From Lingula anatina (taxonomy: Eukaryota; Brachiopoda; Lingulata; Lingulida; Lingulidae), in the NCBI RefSeq assembly GCF_001039355.2, contig NW_019775571.1, positions 1 to 64,000 on the forward strand: a DNA stretch of 64,000 nucleotides, in the 5' to 3' direction. The notes below the pieces were generated by a model. It was not told the origin of the DNA, made no database searches, and saw nothing but the letters and a program-made list of their open reading frames with translations. Both the position numbers and the translations under genes were made by a program. How positions within the stretch are numbered: the stretch's first letter is position 1; each line of letters starts with the position of its first letter. Positions 23,501 to 31,097 of the stretch are shown piece by piece.

Positions 23501-24279
23501 ACAGACGTCGATCCAAGCATAATTTTGCTAAGACGGAGTTTCTGTGGAAAAACAGTCGTCTTCCTTGACAATGCCGCTTCCTCCATCAAAGAACTTGATA
23601 GACCCTAGCATTTTAGTGATGGGACCGGTATGTACAGCACGAACATTGGATGGGACGAGAGAGCTAAATGCCGGAAAGCACAACGTCCCATTGGATGAAC
23701 ATCTCAACAGAGAAAAGCAGGTTAAAACCAGCCCGGAAAACGGGGTAAAAACCCTGCAGGTACGAGATTAAATGAAAGGCAGTCGGTATCGTAAATTGGA
23801 TTTGTTTTTTATAATTATTTTGGCTCAAAGCCCGTCGTTTTTGTGAAAGTGATTTCATTCATGAAAAACCTCAGGTGAAGGCAAGTAACGTGTCATTGCT
23901 TCCTAACGTGTGTCCCTCTTGGGATGAAAAGAATAGCTACCGTGTAGTAGCAACTACATGTATTTATATTTGGAATATGTATATTTAATCTACTGACGTT
24001 CTCATTGCAGGTGGAAAAATCCAAGTCCACCAAAACAACACTTGTATCCTCACACCATGCCGTGTCCTCTATCAAAGAAGACTGGATAGACCCTAGCATT
24101 TTATTGATGGGTCCAGTATGTACAGCACAAGCAATAGAAGGGACAAGAGAACAAAATGTCGTGAAGCACGAAGTTCCCATGGTTGAAACTCTCAACAGAG
24201 AAAAGCAGTTTAAAACCAGCCCTCTGCAGGTACGACATTAACTAGAAGGCAATAGGTCCCGTAAATAACATATTTGAAA

Positions 24280-24318
<39 letters not shown>

Positions 24319-27300
24319 GTATTTCTTTTGGTTCAAAAAGTATAGTTTTCTTTTAATGTTTTTAAATACGGCCATTTAAATTAATTGGATGATATCGGCG
24401 TAGTTCAGGTTAAGGCAACAAATATGCATGGCTCAGTGGCAAGTCATTTCAACCGCAAGTATGCACCTCTCAGGATGAAGACAATAATTACAAGTAACTG
24501 ATAATTTTTGTAATGCGTGTATTTAAGCGACTGACATTTTTGTTACAGCGAGGGAGATCCAAGTACCCTAATCTGCCATCAGAAAAACAAACTGGGACAA
24601 CAGCCAACTTATTAAAAGTGCGAGAAGACACAGGGTTAAAGGCAGAAGCGTCGGCAGATGTTACCCCTGAAGCACTAACAGAAAACGACTTTCCTCCTTT
24701 GGCCAAATACGATCCATTAGAAAAATCGAAAGAGACGGGTGCTGTTAGGAAACCCCCAAAAATTAAAAAGAGTCGTGAAAACGGAAAGAAACCGATTGTC
24801 TTGGTGAGAACATCCCTGCCCAATTACAGATTCATGACACAAAATTCAGTGACATCAATTGTTGAGAGACCGCCGCCTAAAGCTGTGGCCAACACCGTGC
24901 AACAGAAGTCCTTCCACACGGCTCTTCCAACTGTGGCGACCAAACCCGAATGCAACGACCAGGACAAACTCAAACGAAATGCGAAGAAAGAGAAACTGGG
25001 CGTTTCTTGTGGAGTTCCTTGCATCCAAAATAGTACATCTTTGACCTCTGAACAAATAAAGATTGAAACCACTTTGTCGGAAACTGGGGTAAGCAATGAC
25101 GCCAATGTCTTACTTTAAGCAGCTTTGCCCGCTCTTTAATAAGTAATATTCTTAGTTGTTTTAGAAATCTTCTGCTGAAGACGTGCCTTATAATTTACTT
25201 TAGTTCATGAAACTTTTTCATCTTTTTAAACTCGTTGTACACTTGATCAGTAATAAGCCAATATCATTTATAAATGCGTTATTATTATTTCATTTTGTTA
25301 ATTAAAATGTTCACCTTTACAAAGAACTTGTTGTATACCTGATCACTATTAATCCATTTTCAATTATTGATTAAGGCAAAGACAACCAAAAGCCTTTTGA
25401 AAATACCTGAAATCAAGCAGTACAGTGAACCAGGCGTCGACCAAGCCATCGTTGTTAATGTTGACGAAGCAAAAAGGGTTAAAAGAAACACGGATGACGG
25501 AAAAGAGGAAGCGGCTAGTATCAATCAAAATGCGACGCAAGAGGGACGCGTAACGAATAAAATCCCGTGCATCCAAAAACGTTCCTCTTTGACATTGGGA
25601 CAAATACAGATTAAAGCCATTTTGCTGGAAACTGAGGTAAACAATTAATCACACACCCCTTTTCTTTGAGTTATAACCAAACGTTTCTGATGTTCATTTT
25701 ACCAGCTTTGTGATATTTGCATCTTCCATTATTAGTGGTGCAATACGTTTTAGGAGCTTAACACACATACATACATACATGCTTATGAGTAACTTTTCTC
25801 AAGATTTTCTTACGTCAAACTTCCCTTTTAAAATCTTATGATATCGCCCTTTCATCCTTTTTTGAAAACTTGTTATTTACTTGATCATTAATGATGCAAT
25901 TTCAACTTTTAATATAGATCAAGAAACCCCAGAGCTGTTTACGAGTAGCTGAAACAGAACGGTCATTAGAATTAGACATCTCCAAAGCCGAAGTACCCAT
26001 GGTTAAAGATAGCAGCACAAAAGATGACGGGAAAGAAGAAACATCACAAATCAGCAGTGAGACTCCGAGTCGTTCGAATTCTCCTTTAGACGACGATCCA
26101 AGCATAATTTTGATTAGGCGAATTTTCGGAGAAAAACTACTTGTCTCTCCAGAAAATCCCGTCTCCTTGAACAGGTTAGAATTGGAAGACCCCAGCATTT
26201 TACTAATGGGACCCGTCGCAAAAACACGGACATCAGAAGGGGAGAGGGGGCAAAATGTCGGGAAGCACGGCGTTCCCATGGCTAAACCTTGCAACAGAGA
26301 AATATGGGTTAAAACCAGCTCGACAAACGAAGTCAAAACCCTGCAGGTACGACATTGAATGAAACTCAAAAGATATTAAAAAATCAACACCCTCACAGAC
26401 CTTTTAATTTAAAATTATTTTAAACAGGGCTATTTTTGAAATAAATTGAATGAGATGCACGAAGCTTTCATGTTAAAGGCAAATGACTTTAAGGTAAATG
26501 GTGAATATATGGGTCTTATAACCTCCTCATGTTAAGAGAACAACTGACTTATACTGTTTGGAATATGTGTATTTAGGAGAAATCCAAGCCACCAAGTCTA
26601 CCATCTGGAAAACAAGTTATAAGTAAAGCCAGCTTATTAAAAGTACGAGAAGAAGCAGAGAGAAATGAGGTGATGCGAAACCAAAGTGCTACAAAGCCAT
26701 TTATTCCGGTGGTCCAACACTTCAGCAGGGAGAAGATTAAATCTATCACAGATAAGAAACAGGTACGACATTAAAATTATCATTGGTTTGTTTATCCTTT
26801 TTGATATTTTGGTCCTTGTTTTCTTATCATAATTTTAAACAAAACCCTTATTGATTAGCGTTACTAATGTACTGTCATTTTTGTTATAGGCAGAGAAATG
26901 TTCTAACCTGAAATCAGAAAAACAAGCTACAACCAAACATGAACCACAAATATCAGAATGCATAATGAAACAAACAGATAGCAAGCAAAGGGTTCTGACG
27001 GTTGGAAATTTTCCAATAGAAAATGGGCATAAAAACGCTACTGGAGCACGACCAAAAAGGAGAGCAAACACTCCGATTATCCGGCACGCAGACATCGAGA
27101 TTAGCCTAAATAGTTTGGCCATAAAGCAGACCAAGATCGAACCCTCTTTCCTGGATACTGAGGTTGATTCAGAGATCGTTTCAAGAGAAGTGAATCCCAA
27201 TCGAAAGGATGCAAAAACGAAAGAGGACCGCCAAGATGCGGAAGCGTGTAATACCAGAGGAACAAAAATGACCAAAACCGAGGAAGCTTTAACGAAGGAT

Positions 27301-28344
27301 AAAAGGGACGTTCAGATACAGAAAGTAACACATTTGCCAGAGAGAGAACAGATGGAATCGACGTCAATCCAGAAAGCATGCTCCTTTTTCACTATACGCG
27401 AACAGTTTTTGGAGGGCTTTAGTACATGGTACAGCGATTTGTATCTTACAGGGGGAGTTTTAGAGCTTATCTATATGAAAAAGTTCCACGAGTACCAGGA
27501 AATGAAGTCTCGACGTGATAAACTCTTATGTATATTTCATAACAGCCTGAGACATGTCAGAACTTTAGCCCAGTTGGCTAAAATGAGAGTTGGGAATAAG
27601 CACAGTGAAGGAGCATGTGTGAAGACAGCAAAAACAGTTAGAGAAAAATGGAAGAGAGCAGCCTTTCGAGCGCGACATGCCGCTTTACGAGAACTTGCTT
27701 TAATCTGGGACGTGGCAGATTTTACCGAAACTTCAGTGAGTCGTGCTCCCTCTCTCTCTTCCGTTGCTTGCTCGTCTACTGCCCCAGAAGAGCAAAGTTT
27801 GGACAGGCGAACGTCCAACGCCTCGGACATAGACACAAAGCGGTATGGAAGTCGACAACAGGATGCTGCTCTTCGTGATTCCGAGGAATACAACAGACGG
27901 GCATATTTCTACAGTAATATGAAGCTCTATAAGTTTGTCAACTTCTTCCAAAAACAATATATTTTAGAACATAATTACAACGTGGCTGACTTGAATTATC
28001 CAGACTGGGATATAATCATCAAATGTCAGCAAGCACACGAAAGGAAGATAAGAAGTTCAAAATCTGAAGGTGTTTCTCCCGGAATGGAGCTTAAATGCCA
28101 CACACCCTGTAAGGAAAAGAAGGCGCCCACTTTGCAAAAAGACACAGCCCCTGAACAGAGAAATATAGATTTAATCCACACACAAACTTCTGTTGAAACA
28201 ACACCGTTGCCTTCAAGTGAGAGCCATGATTTTAATAGAAATGAAGCTATCGGACAACAGATAAATACAATAAAGAAAAAGAAAGGAAGAAAGAATGCTG
28301 TTGTTCTTTTAAGCACATGCGCTCTTCCACGTTATAATTTGTGA
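16417..28344 (+). CDS. Unrecognised mosaic protein, about 2,000 residues, built from tandemly duplicated phase-0 exons (21 exons)
   Basis: Exons, all bounded by GT-AG: 16417-16573, 17126-17158, 17385-17452, 17786-17899, 18043-18108, 18408-18521, 18652-18717, 19029-19142, 19567-19941, 20114-20308, 20541-21122, 21512-21775, 22088-22606, 22847-23101, (23320-23759, frame-broken), 24011-24229, 24549-25088, 25376-25636, 25918-26346, 26577-26762, 26890-28344. Leaving out the broken exon the frame is open throughout and codes for about 2,003 residues. Order: N terminus with one membrane segment (about 32-51), a polybasic stretch (52-86), 38/22-residue repeats (87-244), a Lys/Glu/Ser/Thr-rich, probably disordered array of recurring exon types (245-1519), and a 484-residue last exon with helical segments. 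The positive-inside rule would put everything after the membrane segment in the cytosol. I know no family matching it. Weak points: exon 4 has a poor donor (CAG|GTTCTG), the N-terminal exons are short, and the locus could be more than one transcript. Confidence 0.7.
17535..17582. repeat. (AT)n microsatellite
   Basis: About 24 AT units in the intron between exons 3 and 4 of the mosaic gene. Confidence 0.95.
17786..19142 (+). repeat. Alternating 38- and 22-codon exons: a 60-residue repeat (mosaic gene exons 4-8)
   Basis: Three 38-codon exons (17786-17899, 18408-18521, 19029-19142) share P-x-[LV]-HVE-x-[LM]-R-x-F, then [IV]C[RK], I-[RK]-[MV]-[ND]-KFQN and a terminal VQ or AQ. Two 22-codon exons (18043-18108, 18652-18717) share VH[SP]LVK, then EWQN and R-[AV]-V. 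All are phase 0 on both sides. The 38-codon exons are spaced 621-622 bp apart and intron segments are also similar, so the unit arose by tandem genomic duplication of about 0.62 kb. The first 38-codon copy is most diverged. A third 22-codon exon is absent, although intron sequence that should precede it persists at about 19249-19285. The fold is unknown; strands and helices both look possible. Confidence 0.75.
19567..19941 (+). CDS. Mosaic gene exon 9 (type D, 125 codons)
   Basis: Phase 0 at both ends; acceptor AATTCAG, donor CAG|GTACGG. It contains the two DPS-type motifs seen in all type D exons (YVDPSVIL and DPTILLIGHV) and a tail block GKHGVPVVQRLSRKKQIK ending ETLQ. Its first residues (VNNLIVQ) weakly resemble the 22-codon exons, so it may be a fusion of a decayed 22-codon unit with a D unit. 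Confidence 0.7.
20114..20308 (+). CDS. Mosaic gene exon 10 (type E, 65 codons)
   Basis: Phase 0 both ends. It opens with the block shared by types E and B (K-S-K-S-P-N-L-x-SEK, then A-S-L-x-KVRK) and ends with a P-V-V-x-H-L-S-R-E block like the tail of type D exons. It is very Lys/Arg-rich. Its paralogue is exon 20 (26577-26762). Confidence 0.7.
20541..21122 (+). CDS. Mosaic gene exon 11 (type B, 194 codons)
   Basis: Phase 0 both ends, donor GAG|GTAAGC. Block order: SLSSEKHAV opening, a central YQLPRYDP block, the recurring motif KKPTILMRTSSLPKYKL (nt 20802-20852), then a C-N-Q-N-A-KKE block and the terminal EQIKI-x-PTL-x-ETE shared by types B and C. Paralogues are exons 13 and 17. Confidence 0.75.
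21512..21775 (+). CDS. Mosaic gene exon 12 (type C, 88 codons)
   Basis: Phase 0 both ends. Acceptor ATTAAG has a weak pyrimidine tract, shared with its paralogue exon 18. Encodes KSLMKKPETKQ, EPGVAKASVVTVD, QNAKKE and the terminal EQIKTEATLLETV. Paralogues are exons 14 and 18. Confidence 0.7.
22088..22606 (+). CDS. Mosaic gene exon 13 (type B, 173 codons)
   Basis: Phase 0 both ends. Blocks: AEKTKSANLPSEKHVV, SDFPPLSK, KKPIVLVRTSLPNYKF (22322-22369), NQNAKKED and a terminal TLPETE. It begins the first copy of the 2.5 kb block repeated as exons 17-20. Confidence 0.75.
22847..23101 (+). CDS. Mosaic gene exon 14 (type C, 85 codons)
   Basis: Phase 0 both ends, donor GAG|GTAAAC. Encodes the type C order: IPETEQLSGPGV, VSVVTVDED, then EQIKVEPTLLETE. 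The following intron keeps a stretch nearly identical to the introns after exons 12 and 18 (around the words CCAGCTTTGTGATATTTGC). Confidence 0.7.
23320..23759 (+). pseudogene. Frame-broken type D exon of the mosaic gene (exon 15)
   Basis: Both splice sites are intact (AATATAG| and CAG|GTACGA), and the sequence aligns along its length with the type D exon at 25918-26346. Its 440 nt are not a multiple of three and no frame is open. The phase-0 frame stops at TAA 23422-23424 next to an apparent one-base insertion in a T run. The next frame stops at TAG 23606-23608 after an apparent two-base loss relative to paralogous exons. Skipping it keeps the transcript in frame because both flanking introns are phase 0. 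An alternative is a shorter exon using an AG near 23590. Sequencing error cannot be excluded. Confidence 0.6.
24011..24229 (+). CDS. Mosaic gene exon 16 (hybrid E/D type, 73 codons)
   Basis: Phase 0 both ends. It starts like an E/B exon (VEKSKSTK) and continues as the second half of a D exon (VSSIKEDWIDPSILLMGPV, then KHEVPMVETLNREKQFK, ending PLQ). It looks like an internal fusion, and is shorter than either parent type. It sits where a type E exon sits in the second copy of the block. Confidence 0.7.
24280..24318. repeat. (ATT)n microsatellite
   Basis: About 13 units in the intron after exon 16 of the mosaic gene. Confidence 0.95.
24549..25088 (+). CDS. Mosaic gene exon 17 (type B, 180 codons)
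   Basis: Phase 0 both ends. Blocks: SKYPNLPSEKQTGTTANLLK, NDFPPLAKYDPLEKS, KKPIVLVRTSLPNYRF (24786-24833), then EQIKIETTLSETG. Paralogue of exon 13, 2,461 bp downstream. Confidence 0.75.
25376..25636 (+). CDS. Mosaic gene exon 18 (type C, 87 codons)
   Basis: Phase 0 both ends. Encodes KSLLKIPEIKQ, SEPGVDQAIVVNVDE, INQNATQE and a terminal ILLETE. Paralogue of exon 14, 2,529 bp downstream. Confidence 0.7.
25918..26346 (+). CDS. Mosaic gene exon 19 (type D, 143 codons, intact)
   Basis: Phase 0 both ends. It is the intact counterpart of the broken exon at 23320-23759. It has two DPS motifs (DDDPSIILIRR and LEDPSILLMGPV) and the GKHGVPMAK then VKTLQ tail. Confidence 0.75.
26577..26762 (+). CDS. 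Mosaic gene exon 20 (type E, 62 codons)
   Basis: Phase 0 both ends. Encodes EKSKPPSLPSGKQ, KASLLKVREEAE and PFIPVVQHFSREKIK. Paralogue of exon 10. Confidence 0.7.
26890..28344 (+). CDS. Mosaic gene last exon (484 codons) with unrecognised helical region and terminal motif
   Basis: The exon follows TTTGTTATAG and stays open to TGA at 28342-28344. It opens with a degenerate B-type block (AEKCSNLKSEKQATTK) and a degenerate B/C terminal block (QTKIEPSFLDTEV). Two stretches rich in aromatic and charged residues then look helical: about 27375-27730 (REQFLEGFSTWYSDLY, KKFHEYQEMKSRRDKL, FRARHAALRELALIWDVADF) and about 27880-28045 (EEYNRRAYFYSNMKLYKFV, QKQYILEHNYN). The last residues KNAVVLLSTCALPRYNL repeat the motif of exons 11, 13 and 17 exactly at the carboxyl terminus. 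I recognise no catalytic or known binding domain. Confidence 0.75.
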   Translation, partial: AEKCSNLKSEKQATTKHEPQISECIMKQTDSKQRVLTVGNFPIENGHKNATGARPKRRANTPIIRHADIEISLNSLAIKQTKIEPSFLDTEVDSEIVSREVNPNRKDAKTKEDRQDAEACNTRGTKMTKTEEALTKDKRDVQIQKVTHLPEREQMESTSIQKACSFFTIREQFLEGFSTWYSDLYLTGGVLELIYMKKFHEYQEMKSRRDKLLCIFHNSLRHVRTLAQLAKMRVGNKHSEGACVKTAKTVREKWKRAAFRARHAALRELALIWDVADFTETSVSRAPSLSSVACSSTAPEEQSLDRRTSNASDIDTKRYGSRQQDAALRDSEEYNRRAYFYSNMKLYKFVNFFQKQYILEHNYNVADLNYPDWDIIIKCQQAHERKIRSSKSEGVSPGMELKCHTPCKEKKAPTLQKDTAPEQRNIDLIHTQTSVETTPLPSSESHDFNRNEAIGQQINTIKKKKGRKNAVVLLSTCALPRYNL

Positions 28345-28414
28345 ACAACTGACTTCATCCAGAGAAGTACATGTACATGTACATGTGCTTCCTCGTGTGT
28401 GTATTTGTGTGATC

Positions 28415-28450
28415 GTGTGTGTGTGTGTGTGTGTGTATGTATGTGTGTGT
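28415..28450. repeat. (GT)n microsatellite
   Basis: GT run interrupted by ATGTAT, in the 3' untranslated region of the mosaic gene. A short (GTACAT)n repeat lies just before it at about 28366-28386. Confidence 0.9.
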
Positions 28451-28670
28451 TCTTTATTAATTTTTTTAGAGAAAAGTTACCAATACAAAAAAAGACATTA
28501 CCATTTTATAACGGTACGACTTATTTTTTATTCATTAAACACATTGGGAGGAATTTGAATGTTATGACAGTTAAACCGTTTTCCTTTCTACATCTTATTA
28601 CATAAAGTTCTGTCCCAATTGACAGATTACGATATTTATGTATAAACATGTTGAATTTTTGAAATAAGAA

Positions 28671-28676
28671 AATAAA
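28671..28676 (+). terminator. Candidate polyadenylation signal AATAAA of the mosaic gene
   Basis: AATAAA 327 bp after the stop codon, followed by T-rich sequence and a TGTTTT-like element; the first canonical signal downstream. Confidence 0.5.
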
Positions 28677-29132
28677 ATTTTAAGTGAATTCTGCCTAGTT
28701 GTTTTCATTCCAAATATTTAGTGAAGATATAAAAAATAATTTATTCATAGCTTATAAATACATGTAGTAAATAAGATTTCTGAAAAATCTGGCCCCTACA
28801 TCTTTTGTACGAAAAAATAATGTAGGGCCTACCCTTTAAGGCTGCGTTAAAGCCTGCAATTAAAAATTTTTATATTATTAAAAAATAAAATAAAATATAA
28901 ATGAATAATGAAAGACATCTGTGATTTTTGTTCCTTTATTAATATATGTTTATTAACTGCATATCAGAAAAATCAGAATATCGCAAAATATAGAAATAAG
29001 TTGTCGTATTCATGAAAAATTAAGTTTATCTATAAATCTAGTATACCTGTCCATCTTATATACCTATATATCTAATTATTCATATAAACGAGAAAATGTT
29101 CTAAAATTCTGCCAATGCACCTGCCACAGTGT

Positions 29133-29200
<68 letters not shown>

Positions 29201-30827
29201 CAAGAGAGAGAGAGAGAGAGAGATTTTTTTTTGAAAAATAACATTTTTCCATTCTCTCAGTCCATCAGAAGTGTCTAACTTTTGCTTTAGTCAGCGTCTA
29301 GATGAGTACAACATGCAGTAGAACGGGTTCCCTACGACCATGGTCATGATGACGGCAACATTTATACAAATATATTACGGATGATTATGATTTTGAATAA
29401 AGGGGAAAATCCTGTAAACGTGAAAATATTTTATTCGTCTCACATACCAAGACTCAGACTCAGACTCAGACGGAATGATGGCCAATGTATAGACATACCT
29501 GTGCTGAATTTGTATAGTACATAATTAAAAAGAAAACAAAACAAACCAAGTAAAGAACAAAATTTCTTTTATTTAATCTTATTTGTCCTTTTCTTTTCCC
29601 CCTTTTTTATCATAACAGTAAAATAATAAATTTGTTCCATCAATGTCCCACATTAAAGAAAAATGTTAATTGCGAACATTTTGTCTTACTATGGCACCAT
29701 TCAGAATAGGAGACTAACTAGCTCCGAGGTTTAAATGCTAGATCCTTGCAGCGATGGAGCATGTGGAGCGGGGAGACCATTAGGGGATTAGCAGTATCGC
29801 TTTTTAAGTGGAGTTGGCCATATTTAGTCGGCGGATCATCTGTTCTGAGTGCGCTCACATGGGGCAATTTGATAACAGAGGCAAGCTTACAGTATTCTGG
29901 AGCTTACCATTCATACAGTTAACCCCGAGTTTCAAAGTTTGGAAGAAAACTTGTAACCCCACAGGCATCCTGATAATAGAAGAGTTTTGACCAACCTGTG
30001 GTTCTTAGGGTGTTACTTAAACTTACAAAATCACTGAGAATAAAAGTCTAGTTGTCTCTGAAACTCCGGACATGCACTTCTCATGTTATATATCCATAGC
30101 ATCAATACTCTACATTGTTAACATTCATTAATTTCTTAACAAACCCTATGGAATATAAACAACTGTCTGTAATCTCTAATTAGTACTGTAATTGAAGCAC
30201 GTCATCATTGTCTATATAGAGATACTTTTATTAGTTATTTATTTATAAACATGAACGCTCGGGTACCGCAGTACATCTTCTCACATAGACAAACATATTT
30301 TCTCTCGATAATACTTAATAATTTTTTTTAAATGTGAAATGGACCTATGTATGGAGAAACAGTGAGTGTTCTCGTGGCAGGCGAAGCAAGTCCCGATTTT
30401 CAAGCAGGGTCGAGTCAAAGACCACCTCACTGAAAAAACACACAAATGGAGCTATTGTTTGCCTGGCCATGAAAACATTGATAATAAGTAATTGGCTTAT
30501 TAACACGTAAGCTCTAGTGTTCGACAATTTAGGTTGATGTGATCGCCAGTATGACGTGAAAGGATGCCAGTGACCACTCAGACTTATAACAATGTTAAAA
30601 GTGTATTAGTGCAGTTTTCAACTGAGGTTTTCGGGGAAAATGTAAACGCATAAATGAGAAAGTCATGAAGGGAGGCGTCCGCTATTAATTATTACCTATA
30701 TTAATATATGAAAAAAATTTGTTTCTACTGCCTGGCATAAGTAAATCAAGATTTTTCATTTGACCTACTGCTATTTTCTCTCGTCTCGTAAAAACACAAA
30801 AGGCCTAACTTGTTTTTCATTTCTCAG
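28677..30827. other. Spacer without a recognised gene
   Basis: AT-rich spacer with a composite TA/TG/AG microsatellite and a short hexamer repeat of GACTCA at about 29451-29471. A 60-codon frame at 29808-29990 has no supporting splice or domain signal. Confidence 0.5.
29132..29223. repeat. Composite (TA)n(TG)n(TA)n(AG)n microsatellite
   Basis: Contiguous dinucleotide blocks, the TG part about 25 units. Confidence 0.95.
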
Positions 30828-31097
30828 AATAACACGTCAGTTGATTACAACATGTATTTCAAGGTACAGAGGTGGCTGTATATGCTAAGCCCAGAGTACT
30901 TTCAATTGATTCACTACAATCAAAACAAACATGTTCCCTGGGACTGCCTCAAAAATGCAGTCACCTTACAACCTATTACATTATCCACATCTTGGATCAG
31001 TGTTCGAATACGCACTTACTATAGTGGCCTGCGAGATGTTCGCGTCTACCTGATCCAGTTTAACGGACATCGTGTCCATTATAATTATGGGGAGAAG
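30828..31097 (+). CDS. Candidate internal exon of an unrecognised protein (90 codons)
   Basis: The exon is bounded by a good acceptor (TTTTTCATTTCTCAG) and donor (GAG AAG|GTATGT), open in phase 0, 270 nt. It encodes a stretch that looks like alternating beta strands: TSVDYNMYFKVQRWLYML, then STSWISVRIRTYYSG and RDVRVYLIQFNGHRVHYNYG. No upstream coding exon was found. It can join in phase 0 to the first unit of the exon-like array at 31750. The pattern of strands ending in a G-H-[RK]-V turn resembles the exon at 35037-35232, so both may belong to one beta-rich domain family. Family not recognised. Confidence 0.45.

Larger units (their letters stand above)
22088..24229. repeat. 2.5 kb exon block, copy 1 (exons 13-16)
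   Basis: The order B-C-D-E/D here is repeated by exons 17-20 with start-to-start offsets of 2,461, 2,529, 2,598 and 2,566 bp. Introns also share segments, notably the end of the intron before B/E exons (a TATTTAA word about 30 bp before the acceptor) and the start of the intron after C exons. Confidence 0.7.
24549..26762. repeat. 2.5 kb exon block, copy 2 (exons 17-20)
   Basis: Second copy of the block at 22088-24229. Its D exon is intact where the D exon of copy 1 is broken. Its E exon is full type, where copy 1 has an E/D hybrid. Confidence 0.7.
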
